The notes under the pieces: model-generated
Seen by the model: only the letters and a program-made list of their open reading frames with translations
Told to the model about the DNA's origin: nothing
Databases searched by the model: none
In this document: piece by piece, positions 1 through 7,115 of the stretch
Numbering within the stretch: position 1 is the stretch's first letter
Layout of the letters: each line of letters begins with the position of its first letter
Program-made: the position numbers and the translations under genes
Source: Palsa-459 sp035937595
GTDB taxonomy: Bacteria > Actinomycetota > Acidimicrobiia > Acidimicrobiales > RAAP-2
DNA: 10,495 nt
Assembly: GCA_035937595.1 (NCBI GenBank)
Contig: DASZHS010000047.1
Span: forward strand, 1-10,495
Direction of reading: 5' to 3'

Positions 1-409
1 GGGCGAGCTCGCCGCGGGCCGCGACCACGACGACGCTCACGAGCGGGTGGCGCTCGAGGTAGGCGAGCGCGGCCGCCCGCGAGCGCAGCTGGGAGGGGCC
101 CGGGAGGGCGTGGGCGTAGTACTGGCGGTAGCGGCGGGTGCCGTAGGTCGGGACCGGCTGTCCCCGCCGCCGAAGCCACAGCAGGCCCTCGGTGAGCTTG
201 CCGCTCCACCGGCGTCGGCGCGTCCCGGTCGGCGCGAAGCGGCCGAAGACCTGGGACATCATCCTCGCCACGATCACCGAGCGGCTCTCGGCGATGCCCT
301 GGACGTGGACGCGCCAGTGGTACGACTCGCGACGCGCCTCGGCGAGCTGCAGGCGGAGCCGGTGGTTCTCCGCGACGAGCTCCTCGTCGGTCGTCACCTC
401 GGAGGGCAT
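1..409 (-). CDS. Partial protein with N-terminal coiled coil, possible GT2-like glycosyltransferase
   Basis: An open frame reads from an ATG at 409-407 leftwards off the window edge, giving 136 residues of the N-terminus. Residues 8-30 are charged with leucines at heptad-like spacing (EELVAENHRLRLQLAEARRE), consistent with a short coiled coil. A basic patch RRRRW follows at 64-68, then a Tyr/Arg-rich stretch (PTYGTRRYRQYYAHALPG). At 122-130 the sequence becomes PLVSVVVVA, a hydrophobic beta strand like the first strand of GT2 (GT-A) glycosyltransferases, which usually begin 'PxVSVVIP'. The window ends before any DXD motif, so this assignment is tentative. An in-frame GTG at 427 is an alternative start; neither start has a recognisable ribosome binding site. 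The gene lies 58 nt after the CHAD gene on the same strand, so co-transcription is possible. The CDS is well supported by its protein-like composition; the function is weak. Confidence 0.65.
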   Translation of the reverse strand, partial: MPSEVTTDEELVAENHRLRLQLAEARRESYHWRVHVQGIAESRSVIVARMMSQVFGRFAPTGTRRRRWSGKLTEGLLWLRRRGQPVPTYGTRRYRQYYAHALPGPSQLRSRAAALAYLERHPLVSVVVVAARGELA

Positions 410-467
410 CGCCGCGTCGGGGTGCACGGCGCAGGAGCGTAGCGACGCGCGCCGTCGACTCGGTGTG

Positions 468-1427
468 TCACGCCGCCGACGACGCGGCGGGCTCGTCGAG
501 CCCCAGGTCGCCGGCCGCCGCGCGGACCCGGTCCCAGGTGAGGACCCACGCCGCGCGCGCGTCGGCCATGCGGCCGATCTCGACCGTGCGGACCCGGGCC
601 ACGGTGGCGGCCCGACCCGTGTCGGCGCCCTCCCCGTCCAGCCACAGGCTCACCCTCGAGCCGTCGTTGAGGTCCCCGAGGTCGTCGCAGAGCTCGGTCA
701 CGCGCTTCGCGAACCTGGTGCAGCGCGGACCGAGGACCTGGCCCCCCGCCTCGGCCGCGTAGCGCGTCGGCTTGGCAAGGATCCGCACCGCGTGCAGCTC
801 GGCGTCGAGCGGCGCAGGCGGAAGCGCGGCGATCGCGGCGTCGAGCGTCCGGTACCGCGTCGAGATCGCCTCGAGCAGGAAGGTGTCGGCGGGCAACCCC
901 GCGGTGCGCCGGAACGGCGGCGCCGCCACGCTCGCCGCCAGCCGCTCGAGCAGCACCCGGTACCGCGTCGACCCGAGGACCGCGTCGAGGCCCGCAGTCG
1001 CCACCTGGCGCTCCTCGTCGGCTCGCTGCAGCAGCGCGAGGCCGTCGTCTCGCGCCAGCGGGTCGATCGCCCGCACGGCGTGAGCGAGGCGCTCCCGCAG
1101 GACGTCCAGGTCGCGGACCGACCCGAGGGTCCGGCCGAGCCATCGCAGCTCCTTGGCGAGGCGCGCCGCCGGTCGCTCCCGCAGCACGTCGGCGAAGGTC
1201 GAGAGGTGCGAGCGCAGCCGGCGCGTGGCGACACGCGCCTGGTGGACGCCCTCGGTGTCCTCGCCGTGCCTCGCGACGGGATCGCTCGAGATGAGGCGCG
1301 CGACGTCGGTGCCGAGGCAGCGTCGGACGACCACGCCGGCGCTCAGCCCCGGGTGCGGCGGGACGGCCCGAGCCCGATCCGCGCCCTCGTCCAGCGGACC
1401 GCCGAGATCGGCAGCGGGGACCGTCAC
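468..1427 (-). CDS. Stand-alone CHAD domain protein
   Basis: The 319-residue product is almost entirely one CHAD domain, a helical-bundle fold. Both characteristic halves are visible: VHQARVATRRLRSHLSTF at 61-78 with LGRTLGSVRDLDVL at 97-110, and LHAVRILAKPTRYAAE at 211-226 followed by LCDDLGDLNDGSRV at 246-259. The conserved histidines (H62, H212) and the basic residues (R65, R69, R70, R72, K219, R222) line the positive surface that binds polyphosphate in characterised CHAD proteins. There is no signal peptide, so it is probably cytoplasmic and may associate with polyphosphate granules. No CYTH (triphosphatase) domain is fused or adjacent, although CHAD often occurs with one. Translation starts at GTG 1427, about 35 residues before the domain, without a visible Shine-Dalgarno. 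The family is confident; polyphosphate binding is inferred from the family, and the cellular role is unknown. Confidence 0.9.
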   Translation of the reverse strand: MTVPAADLGGPLDEGADRARAVPPHPGLSAGVVVRRCLGTDVARLISSDPVARHGEDTEGVHQARVATRRLRSHLSTFADVLRERPAARLAKELRWLGRTLGSVRDLDVLRERLAHAVRAIDPLARDDGLALLQRADEERQVATAGLDAVLGSTRYRVLLERLAASVAAPPFRRTAGLPADTFLLEAISTRYRTLDAAIAALPPAPLDAELHAVRILAKPTRYAAEAGGQVLGPRCTRFAKRVTELCDDLGDLNDGSRVSLWLDGEGADTGRAATVARVRTVEIGRMADARAAWVLTWDRVRAAAGDLGLDEPAASSAA

Positions 1428-1553
1428 AGCGAGGTGAAGGTCGCCAACGGGAGGCCGCGTCGGCGACGTCGCAGCGCTCCCAGGTGCGTCACCGTGCCAC
1501 CGTAACGAGCGCCCTGCGCCACCGCAACCGCGGGCGAGACGTCATCGCACGTG

Positions 1554-1580
1554 CGCCCGGGCGGCGCGTGCCCGCGGGCG
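1554..1580 (-). terminator. Possible GC-rich hairpin downstream of the large repeat protein
   Basis: CGCCCG at 1554-1559 can pair with CGGGCG at 1575-1580 around a 15-nt loop, 10 nt beyond the stop codon at 1590. There is no T-tract. The arms are short for such GC-rich sequence, so chance is a real possibility. The rest of the 162-nt spacer 1428-1589 shows no gene and no clear promoter for the CHAD gene. Confidence 0.25.
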
Positions 1581-1589
1581 ACTCGGTCG

Positions 1590-4430
1590 TCAGAGCGTCG
1601 CGGTGCTGAAGGCGACGCTGGTCAGGTCGCTCGCCGCGCAGGTGTCGGGCGCGACGCACGTCACGGCGCCGATCGCCCCGAGCGGGCCGGTGCGATCCGG
1701 CGCGGACCAGGTGCCCCCGTCGTAGGCGACCGTGCCACCGTTGTCGTCGGTCGCGAGGCAGTAGCCGTTCGACGTGCACGACACCGCCGTCAGGCGATAG
1801 GGGTCGACGCGCTTGGGGTGCGACCAGGTCAGTGTGGTCCCCGAGACCGAGAACGTGACCTCGCGACCCTGCTCGTCGACGGCGATGCAGAGCGAGCTCG
1901 TCGCACAGGAGATGGCCGTGAGCGGCACGAAGGGGGTGTCGGCCTGATAGAGGATCGGCGTCGCCGAGGAGCCGAAGAACATCTCGCTCCCGTCCGTATC
2001 GACGGCGACGCAGAACGAGGGCTTGACGCACGAGACGGCGGTGTAGCCGCGGACCTGGTTCTGTGGGACGCCCTCGTTCGTCGGCTTGCTCCACGTCAAC
2101 CCGTTGAAGATGACGACCTGGTTCGAGGCGTCCGTCGCCGCACAGAACGTGGGCGACACGCACGACACCGCCGTGAGCGGGCTCCAGTCGATCCGGACGG
2201 GCTTGCGCCAGACGCCCGCGTAGTACTCGATGATCCGGCCGTTCACGCTGACCGCGATGCAGAACCGGCCGGCGCACGAGATCCCGCTCGCGGCGGGGAG
2301 GCCCGTCGCGGTCGGCGCGGACCACGTGGCGCCGTTCCACATCATCACGTTCCCAGCGTCGTCGACGGCGGCGCAGAACGTCGCCAGGCCGCAGGAGACG
2401 CCCGTCACGTTGCCGGGCCTCGGGTCGTTCACGGTCGGCGTGCCCCAGCTCACGGCTCGGACCACCACGGTGCCGTCGTAGGCGGCGGCGGTGCAGTCCG
2501 CGAAGGGCGCGCACGAGATGGCGACGCCGCCGTCGCCCCGGAACGCTGGCGTCGCGCGGGCCCACGAGGTGCCCTTCGACGTCGTGGAGGCGTTCGTGAA
2601 GCCGAGCGCCACGCAGCGTGCCGTCGAGGCGCACGAGACGGACGCGACGCCGAGGGCGAGCGCGTTGGGGTGCGACGTCCAGGTGCCGGCGTCGTCGCGG
2701 TAGAGCGTCCCGGCGTCGTCCCCCGCGACGCAGAGCGTCGTCGACGGGCAGGTGACGGCGGTGAGCGACATGGTGCCGAGGCCGGTCGTGGACCACGTCC
2801 CGGTGTAGGTGTGGGCGTGCCCGCCGTCGTCGACGGCGACACAGAAGTGCGTCGTGGCGCACGACACGGCCGTCAGGGGGCTCGTCGCGACGGGGTTCGG
2901 TGCCGTCCACGTCCCGGCGCTGAAGGTGAGCGCGTGACCGGCGACGTCGACGGCGACGCACGTCGTCGACCCCACCACGCAGGAGATCGCACTCATCGGC
3001 ACCGAGTCCACCCCGGCGGTCACCTTCCAGGTCGTGCCGTCGAAGCGCAAGGCGTTCCCCGCCTCGTCCAGGGCGACGCAGAGCGTCGCGGACGCGCACG
3101 ACACCGCGGTCAGCCCGACGGCGTCGACGTTGACGGGTGCCGACCACGTCCCGGCGGTCTCGGTGAGCACGTCACCGGCGAGGTCGACCTCGACGCAGAA
3201 GCTCGACGTCGGACAGGAGACCGACGTCGGGTGGCCACCGGACGGCTCCAGTCGATGCGCGGGGCCCCAGGCGAGCGTCGGGGCGTGCGACGACGAGAGC
3301 GGTCGGCGCGCGCCGTAGAGGGTGGCGGCCTGGACCGGGAGGTTCGGCGTGCGCGCGAAGCACTCGGCGATCGCGGCCTCCGACGTCGTGCCCAAGAAGC
3401 CGTAGATGTTCGAGGACTGGTTCTCCCTCGGGGTGAAGTGGTTGAAGTTGATGGCGTAGTAGTAGATCCCCTGGAGGTGCAGCTGGTAGAAGGCGTTGCA
3501 CGCGCCCACGAACCAGTCGGTCTGGACGGGTCGGTCGACGCGCGTGCCGCGCGGGTACCGGAACTGGCTCGGCCGCAGGTACGCGTGACGCTGCGCGGGG
3601 ATGCCCACCTCCTCGAGCGTGAGGTCCGAGGGCGGCGCCTGCATCTCGGGGACCTGGAGGTTGTGCTCGAAGCCGCGCGTGAAGGCGGCCACCGAGACGT
3701 CCTTCGGGCTCGGGATCGTGATCGGCTGGTAAGCGTCGTACCCGCGGGCGGTCAACGGGAGTGTGACCTGGGGCAGATGCTGCTGGGAGTAGATGATCTG
3801 CCCGGAGAACAGGGACTTCGACTGCTGCACGAGCGACGTCCACAGCGCGAGGTGCGGCAGCAAGGAGCGCAGCTCGAGCGCGATGCTGAAGCTGTACGCA
3901 CCCGAGAGGTTCGCCGCCTCGAGGTAGGGCTGCAGGAACACCCAGTAGTTCTGGATCCACAGCTTGGTGTCCGTCGGCTGGATCGAGTTGTGCGAGCGGC
4001 TCGGCCACAGGTCGGGCTCGAACAGGTACGGCCGCCACTGCACGGCCAGGTGGAAGCGGTGCGCGACGGCGGTGATGGCCATCAGTCGCTGCGGCGACGG
4101 CGTGAGGAACGTGCGCTTCGGGTCGTTCGAGGTGGCCGACGACTGCCAGTAGGCGAAGTTCAGCTGGACGGCGTTCGCGTGGAGCTTGTAGGCGATCATC
4201 GAGAAGAGCTGGGTCGCGATGATCATCGCCCTCGCGTCGGTGATCAGGTTCGGGTAGCCGAGCGTCACCGCGACGCCCTTCACCGGTCCCGTTGTCCTCG
4301 CGGTGTGCGGAGCGACCGCCGCCGTTGTGCGTGCGTTGGCACCCGCTGGACCGGCGACGAGTGCAGGTGCCACCGTGATGACGCTGAGCGAGAGGGCTGC
4401 GGCCAGCACCGCGGAAAGTGGGCGCCGCAT
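1590..4430 (-). CDS. Secreted protein: GH113-like TIM barrel plus 14 Cys-paired propeller-type repeats
   Basis: This is a 946-residue product. The ATG at 4430 was chosen because it gives a clean Sec signal peptide: MRRP, a hydrophobic core at 5-27, then AGANA near 28-33. The frame stays open upstream to 4637 but without protein-like sequence. Residues ~48-360 resemble the GTA/GH113-like TIM barrels: Q131-W-R-P, a strand with FSIALELRSL (E186, acid/base position), RGYDAYQP at 229-236, EEVGIPAQ (E274, nucleophile position), QTDWF at 303-307 and QGIYYYAINF at 320-329. Residues ~402-946 hold 14 repeats of about 39 residues, pattern 'LTAVSC-x4/6-CVAVDxxGxxxxxxGxTWSxP'. Every repeat keeps both cysteines. 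Two seven-bladed beta propellers, or one long array, would fit. The likely role is extracellular carbohydrate binding or hydrolysis; no substrate can be named. The GH113 match is from remembered motifs; the repeats and signal peptide are seen directly. Confidence 0.85.
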   Translation of the reverse strand: MRRPLSAVLAAALSLSVITVAPALVAGPAGANARTTAAVAPHTARTTGPVKGVAVTLGYPNLITDARAMIIATQLFSMIAYKLHANAVQLNFAYWQSSATSNDPKRTFLTPSPQRLMAITAVAHRFHLAVQWRPYLFEPDLWPSRSHNSIQPTDTKLWIQNYWVFLQPYLEAANLSGAYSFSIALELRSLLPHLALWTSLVQQSKSLFSGQIIYSQQHLPQVTLPLTARGYDAYQPITIPSPKDVSVAAFTRGFEHNLQVPEMQAPPSDLTLEEVGIPAQRHAYLRPSQFRYPRGTRVDRPVQTDWFVGACNAFYQLHLQGIYYYAINFNHFTPRENQSSNIYGFLGTTSEAAIAECFARTPNLPVQAATLYGARRPLSSSHAPTLAWGPAHRLEPSGGHPTSVSCPTSSFCVEVDLAGDVLTETAGTWSAPVNVDAVGLTAVSCASATLCVALDEAGNALRFDGTTWKVTAGVDSVPMSAISCVVGSTTCVAVDVAGHALTFSAGTWTAPNPVATSPLTAVSCATTHFCVAVDDGGHAHTYTGTWSTTGLGTMSLTAVTCPSTTLCVAGDDAGTLYRDDAGTWTSHPNALALGVASVSCASTARCVALGFTNASTTSKGTSWARATPAFRGDGGVAISCAPFADCTAAAYDGTVVVRAVSWGTPTVNDPRPGNVTGVSCGLATFCAAVDDAGNVMMWNGATWSAPTATGLPAASGISCAGRFCIAVSVNGRIIEYYAGVWRKPVRIDWSPLTAVSCVSPTFCAATDASNQVVIFNGLTWSKPTNEGVPQNQVRGYTAVSCVKPSFCVAVDTDGSEMFFGSSATPILYQADTPFVPLTAISCATSSLCIAVDEQGREVTFSVSGTTLTWSHPKRVDPYRLTAVSCTSNGYCLATDDNGGTVAYDGGTWSAPDRTGPLGAIGAVTCVAPDTCAASDLTSVAFSTATL
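1593..3227 (-). repeat. 14 tandem protein-coding repeats with paired cysteines
   Basis: This is the repeat region of the large secreted protein, residues 402-946. Each unit of about 36-44 residues starts near an (A/S)(V/I)(S/T)C motif, has a second Cys 5-7 residues later, usually continues (C)VAVDxxG and ends at a TW(S/T)xP turn. I count 14 units, the last cut short at the C-terminus after SVAFSTATL. The two cysteines are present in all 14 units, suggesting one disulfide per unit. At DNA level the units are diverged, so this is an old array and not a recent tandem expansion. Confidence 0.85.
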
Positions 4431-4861
4431 GGCGCGGAACAATACTCGTGGCCTGTCGGGCCCGCCCCACTGCAATTGACGAATCATTGGATCATTGACA
4501 CATCGACGTGTGACCTGCTGCGCCGTGCGCGGATGCATCGAAGCGTCCACGCGTCGCGGTGATGCACCTGTCGTCGGGTCGTGAGCGTCGTCGATGCAAC
4601 GCGCCCTTCTGAACAAACCTCCACCCGACAGAAACACGGTCGCCGACCGCAGTCTCCAATGGCGACTGGCAGCGCATCGGCACGACGTCGTGACGTGTGG
4701 ACCGCGGGGCGCATCGCGACGTCGTCAAACCCGACGAGCACCGCCTCGCCGACCGGGCACCCCCTGCCGAGGCGGAAGGACCCCTCGAACGCCGAACACG
4801 CGGGCCATCAGATGGCTCCCCGGTCGGTGCCGCAGGACCCTGACGCTGCGGCGGCCTGCGG
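4431..4861. other. 431-bp divergent intergenic region, no gene seen
   Basis: This spacer separates the minus-strand repeat protein from the plus-strand amidase and should carry the promoters of both. Open frames inside it have random-looking products (Arg/Ser/Thr-rich, no domain or signal) and were not called. The part at 4465-4500 is AT-rich and holds two ATCATTG heptamers at 4483-4489 and 4491-4497, an exact 8-bp direct repeat. The hexamer GATGCA recurs at 4532, 4561 and 4593. A perfect 12-bp palindrome CACGACGTCGTG sits at 4681-4692. Any of these could be regulator sites, though GC-rich DNA produces such short patterns by chance. No structured RNA or promoter for the amidase could be recognised. 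Confidence 0.5.
4439..4444 (-). promoter_or_regulatory. Putative -10 element of the large secreted protein gene
   Basis: On the minus strand TATTGT (4444-4439) lies 8 nt before the ATG at 4430. This spacing would put the transcript start at or very near the start codon, giving a leaderless or nearly leaderless mRNA. No convincing -35 box sits at the usual 16-18 nt distance, and no Shine-Dalgarno is present. The proposal rests on position and on the local AT-richness in an otherwise GC-rich sequence. Confidence 0.4.
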
Positions 4862-5731
4862 GTGGTTGACTCGACGGCGGTGACGGCAACGAGGCGGCTC
4901 CTGGTCTGCGTGGTCGTGGCGGCGGGGCTCGCCGGCTGCGGCTCCGCCGCGGCGACGACGGGGTCCTCGACGACCTCCACGACGACGTCCACGACGACGA
5001 CCTCGTCGTCAACCACGACGACGATGCCCACGACGACCACCACGACGGTCCGTCCGGCCCGGCCCCTCACCGGCGTCGTCGTCGGGCTCGATCCCGGGCA
5101 CAACGGCGGCAACTGGCGGGATCCCGCCTTCATCGATCGAACGGTGTCCAACGGCATCTCGACGGAGCCGTGCGACACGACGGGCACCGCGACGGACGCT
5201 GGCTACACCGAGGCCAGGTTCAACTGGAACGTCGCGATCGACGTGCGTCGCGACCTCGCGGTGCTCGGCGCGCACGTCGTGCTCACGAGGCCGTCGAACA
5301 ACGGCGTCGGACCGTGCATCACGACGCGCGCGCTCCTGCTCGATCGAGCCAACGTCGACGTCGCCTTCGACATCCACGCCGACGGCGGCCCACCGGGCGG
5401 ACGCGGCTTCGCCATCCTCGTCCCCGTGCGGGACCGGTGGAACCACCGCGTCGTGCACGAGTCCCTCCGTCTCGCCCACGTGCTCCGCGCGACGTTCCGG
5501 GCGATCACCAAGATGCCGTGGAGCACCTACGACGGCGTGGACGCCATCCAGCCGCGCAACGACCTGGCGGGGCTCAACCTGACCACGGTCCCGAAGGTCC
5601 TCATCGAGTGCGGGAACATGCGCAATCCCACCGATGCGGCCCTCCTCGCCTCGCCGGCCTTCCAGCGACTCGCGGCGCGTGCCATCACCGACTCGGTCCT
5701 CGTGTTCCTCGGGCGGCGCGTGACCGCCTGA
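4862..5731 (+). CDS. Lipoprotein N-acetylmuramoyl-L-alanine amidase (Amidase_3, Rv3717-like)
   Basis: This zinc amidase should cleave the bond between N-acetylmuramic acid and L-alanine in peptidoglycan. Of 289 residues, 11-26 form a lipoprotein signal ending in the lipobox LAGC (C26), so the enzyme is probably lipid-anchored outside the membrane. Residues 32-63 are an almost pure Ser/Thr linker. The catalytic domain runs from ~70 to the end: LDPGHNGGN (H80), E118 and DIHADGG (H172) as zinc ligands, and LIECGNMRN (E249) as catalytic glutamate. C104 in CDTTGTA and C152 in GVGPC match the disulfide pair I recall for mycobacterial Rv3717 (Ami1). The blocks DPGHNGGN, NGVGPC, GGRGF, DLAGLNL and GNMRN also fit that subgroup. 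The start is GTG 4862 or GTG 4880; an in-frame TGA at 4841 excludes earlier starts. It is the only plus-strand gene and converges on the membrane protein. The family is confident; the lipid anchor is inferred. Confidence 0.93.
   Translation: MVDSTAVTATRRLLVCVVVAAGLAGCGSAAATTGSSTTSTTTSTTTTSSSTTTTMPTTTTTTVRPARPLTGVVVGLDPGHNGGNWRDPAFIDRTVSNGISTEPCDTTGTATDAGYTEARFNWNVAIDVRRDLAVLGAHVVLTRPSNNGVGPCITTRALLLDRANVDVAFDIHADGGPPGGRGFAILVPVRDRWNHRVVHESLRLAHVLRATFRAITKMPWSTYDGVDAIQPRNDLAGLNLTTVPKVLIECGNMRNPTDAALLASPAFQRLAARAITDSVLVFLGRRVTA
4955..5050 (+). repeat. Low-complexity ACG/ACC-rich tract encoding a Ser/Thr linker
   Basis: The segment is a run of imperfect ACG, ACC, TCG and TCC codons giving 32 residues that are nearly all Ser or Thr, with single Gly, Met, Pro and Val residues. 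It lies between the lipobox and the amidase domain and probably spans the outer cell wall layers. Imperfect trinucleotide repeats of this kind can slip in replication in steps of 3 nt, which would change linker length without breaking the frame. Confidence 0.8.
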
Positions 5732-5752
5732 CCGCGACCGTCAGGCGGTCAC
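5720..5752. terminator. Bidirectional 12-bp stem containing both convergent stop codons
   Basis: GTGACCGCCTGA (5720-5731) and TCAGGCGGTCAC (5741-5752) are perfect reverse complements around the 9-nt loop CCGCGACCG. The left arm is the end of the amidase gene (codons Val-Thr-Ala-stop). The right arm, read on the minus strand, is the end of the membrane-protein gene, also Val-Thr-Ala-stop. Neither side has a T-run, so it would be a U-tract-less terminator of the kind often proposed for high-GC actinobacteria. The position between convergent genes supports a shared terminator. Confidence 0.7.
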
Positions 5753-6706
5753 CCCGACCTTGTCCGCACCGCCGCTCGGTGCGGTCACGAGCCATGCACC
5801 GCGAACGGCGAGCACGGCACCGGCGACGAGGAGCACCTCGGGTGCCAGCACGTAGGGCCACTGCGAGGTGAGCGCAGCGGCGTGCGGGCCGAGGACCGGG
5901 ATGAGGAAGCCCCGTGCGTCGACGGCGACCGCGGCCAGCCACAGCCCCGCGGCGAGGGTCACCCCGACCACGCACAGCGAGAGCAGGCGTGCGACGAGCG
6001 CGACCGACCTCGCGCCGTGCGCCGGGACCACCCCGCGCAACGCGGCGCTGGCGACCCTCGTCCACGCGGCGAGCGCTGCCGTGACGAGGACCGCGAGGCC
6101 GACCACCGACGTGTCGTAGCCGGGGCTGCCGCCGACCCGTTGGGCGAGGGTCAGCCCATGCGCCCACAGCACGATCCAGACGAGGTAGCCGGCCGCGAGG
6201 CACGAGAGCACGACGGCGAGGGCGAGGGCGCCCCCGAGACGGCGTCGCGCGACGCGTCCACCGTGGGCGAGCGCCACCAGGACCGCCGGCGCGACGAGCA
6301 GCGAGAGGCACACGGCGCCCATCGCCGCGACCCACTGGACCGCGGCGTAGGACGCGGCGGCGACGGCGAACCCGCTCGGCACGCCGAGCGGGCGGAACCG
6401 CGCCGTCCAGAAGTGCTCGGCGAGCTTGGCGAACCCGATGCCGCCGACCATGCAGCAACACCACCCCCAGGCGAGCAGACGCAGCCCCCGCGTCGCGTCG
6501 AGGTCCGTGGGCGACGCGGCGACGTCGAAGGCGCCGCGCGACCGCTCGACCGCCGCGGCGACGGCGAGGTCGAGCACGGTCCGGACCGGCAGCCGTGTGG
6601 TGCCCCACTCGTCGTCGAGGTGCCCGAGCACCTCGTCCCCGTAGCGCCGCCGCCATCGTGCGGGGTACAGCGCGATCAGCGAGCGCCGCGTGCGCGACGA
6701 CGTCAT
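5741..6706 (-). CDS. Multi-pass membrane protein paired with a PadR regulator
   Basis: The product of 321 residues starts with a cytoplasmic segment, LYPARWRRRYGDEVLGHLDDE (13-33 region), a motif seen in many actinobacterial membrane proteins encoded next to PadR-type regulators. About six hydrophobic segments follow, near 76-95, 112-147 (one long or two short), 157-183, 199-222, 236-262 and 284-304. Three consecutive cysteines (C83-C85) sit in the first segment. No transporter or enzyme motif is visible, so the function is unknown. I chose ATG 6706 because it overlaps the PadR stop as TGATG, implying translational coupling; a GTG at 6715 would add three residues. The last codons form one arm of a hairpin shared with the amidase. 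The gene and its membrane location are confident; the role is not. Confidence 0.88.
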   Translation of the reverse strand: MTSSRTRRSLIALYPARWRRRYGDEVLGHLDDEWGTTRLPVRTVLDLAVAAAVERSRGAFDVAASPTDLDATRGLRLLAWGWCCCMVGGIGFAKLAEHFWTARFRPLGVPSGFAVAAASYAAVQWVAAMGAVCLSLLVAPAVLVALAHGGRVARRRLGGALALAVVLSCLAAGYLVWIVLWAHGLTLAQRVGGSPGYDTSVVGLAVLVTAALAAWTRVASAALRGVVPAHGARSVALVARLLSLCVVGVTLAAGLWLAAVAVDARGFLIPVLGPHAAALTSQWPYVLAPEVLLVAGAVLAVRGAWLVTAPSGGADKVGVTA

Positions 6707-7080
6707 CACGCCCACCCGAGCCCGCGCGCGGCCGTGACGCCCAGGCGCCGGCCGGCGGCCACCACCCGCTCGTCGCCCGCGGCAGCCAGCCGCCGCAGCT
6801 CTCGGACGCCCTCGTCGAGCGCGGCCAGCCCGGCGCCCGTGAGCCGATACGGACGCCGTCGTCCCTCCTCGGCCAGCGGCTCGATCAGCCCCCGCTCCTC
6901 GAGCCGGGTGATCGCGCCGTAGAGCGTCCCGGGGCCGAGCCGTACCCCCGCCACCTCGGCGATGTCCACGGCGAGCGCGTGACCGTGTTTGTCGCCCTCG
7001 GCCAGGCTGAGCAGGATCAAGAGCGAGGGGTCGTTCTGGCGAACCCGGCGGCCGCGTCGCTCGATGGGTGCCGCCGGCAT
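6706..7080 (-). CDS. PadR family transcriptional regulator
   Basis: This small (124-residue) winged-helix repressor-type protein carries the PadR N-terminal domain at ~17-90: DPSLLILLSLAEGDKHGHAL (helices 1-2), GPGTLYGAITRLEERGLIE at 49-67 (recognition helix, with the signature 'GTLYxxixRLExxGLI') and RRRPYRLTGAG at 74-84 (wing). After the wing only one helical stretch remains (85-110) for dimerisation, so it belongs to the short PadR group. It probably binds the palindrome just upstream of its own start and so controls itself and the coupled membrane protein; the inducer cannot be guessed. The ATG at 7080 has no ribosome binding site and lies 7 nt from a -10-like element, fitting a leaderless message. 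The family is secure; autoregulation is inferred from the operator position. Confidence 0.93.
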   Translation of the reverse strand: MPAAPIERRGRRVRQNDPSLLILLSLAEGDKHGHALAVDIAEVAGVRLGPGTLYGAITRLEERGLIEPLAEEGRRRPYRLTGAGLAALDEGVRELRRLAAAGDERVVAAGRRLGVTAARGLGWA

Positions 7081-7087
7081 GGGCTCG

Positions 7088-7115
7088 AGACTACTACGTA
7101 GCGCGTAGTAGTCAA
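7088..7115 (-). promoter_or_regulatory. padR promoter with overlapping palindromic operator
   Basis: On the minus strand TTGACT (7115-7110) and TAGTCT (7093-7088) make a -35/-10 pair with a 16-nt spacer. The -10 lies 7 nt before the PadR ATG at 7080. The same DNA holds a perfect inverted repeat, ACTACTACG (7090-7098) and CGTAGTAGT (7104-7112), separated by 5 nt, with a nested CTACGTAG palindrome at 7094-7101. A PadR dimer bound here would cover the whole core promoter, the usual arrangement for an autorepressor. Confidence 0.75.

Noticed and set aside
192..1505. Plus-strand open frame of 437 codons opposite the CHAD gene
   Set aside because: The product is almost only Arg, Ala, Gly, Val and Pro, while the opposite strand has clear CHAD motifs and the adjacent partial gene.
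1551..4562. About 1000-codon plus-strand open frame antisense to the large secreted protein
   Set aside because: The product is Arg/Gly/Ala-rich and shows no signal, domain or hydrophobic core. It is the expected stop-poor frame opposite a G/C-ending gene, whereas the minus strand encodes a signal peptide, a barrel and regular repeats.
4581..4883. Plus-strand 100-codon frame before the amidase, and minus-strand frames in the same spacer
   Set aside because: Products look random (Arg/Ser/Thr/Pro mix, no hydrophobic core), have no ribosome binding site and partly overlap the amidase start.
4955..5050. Short regular repeats resembling a CRISPR or satellite array
   Set aside because: The period is 3 nt, in frame with the amidase, and it encodes a Ser/Thr linker.
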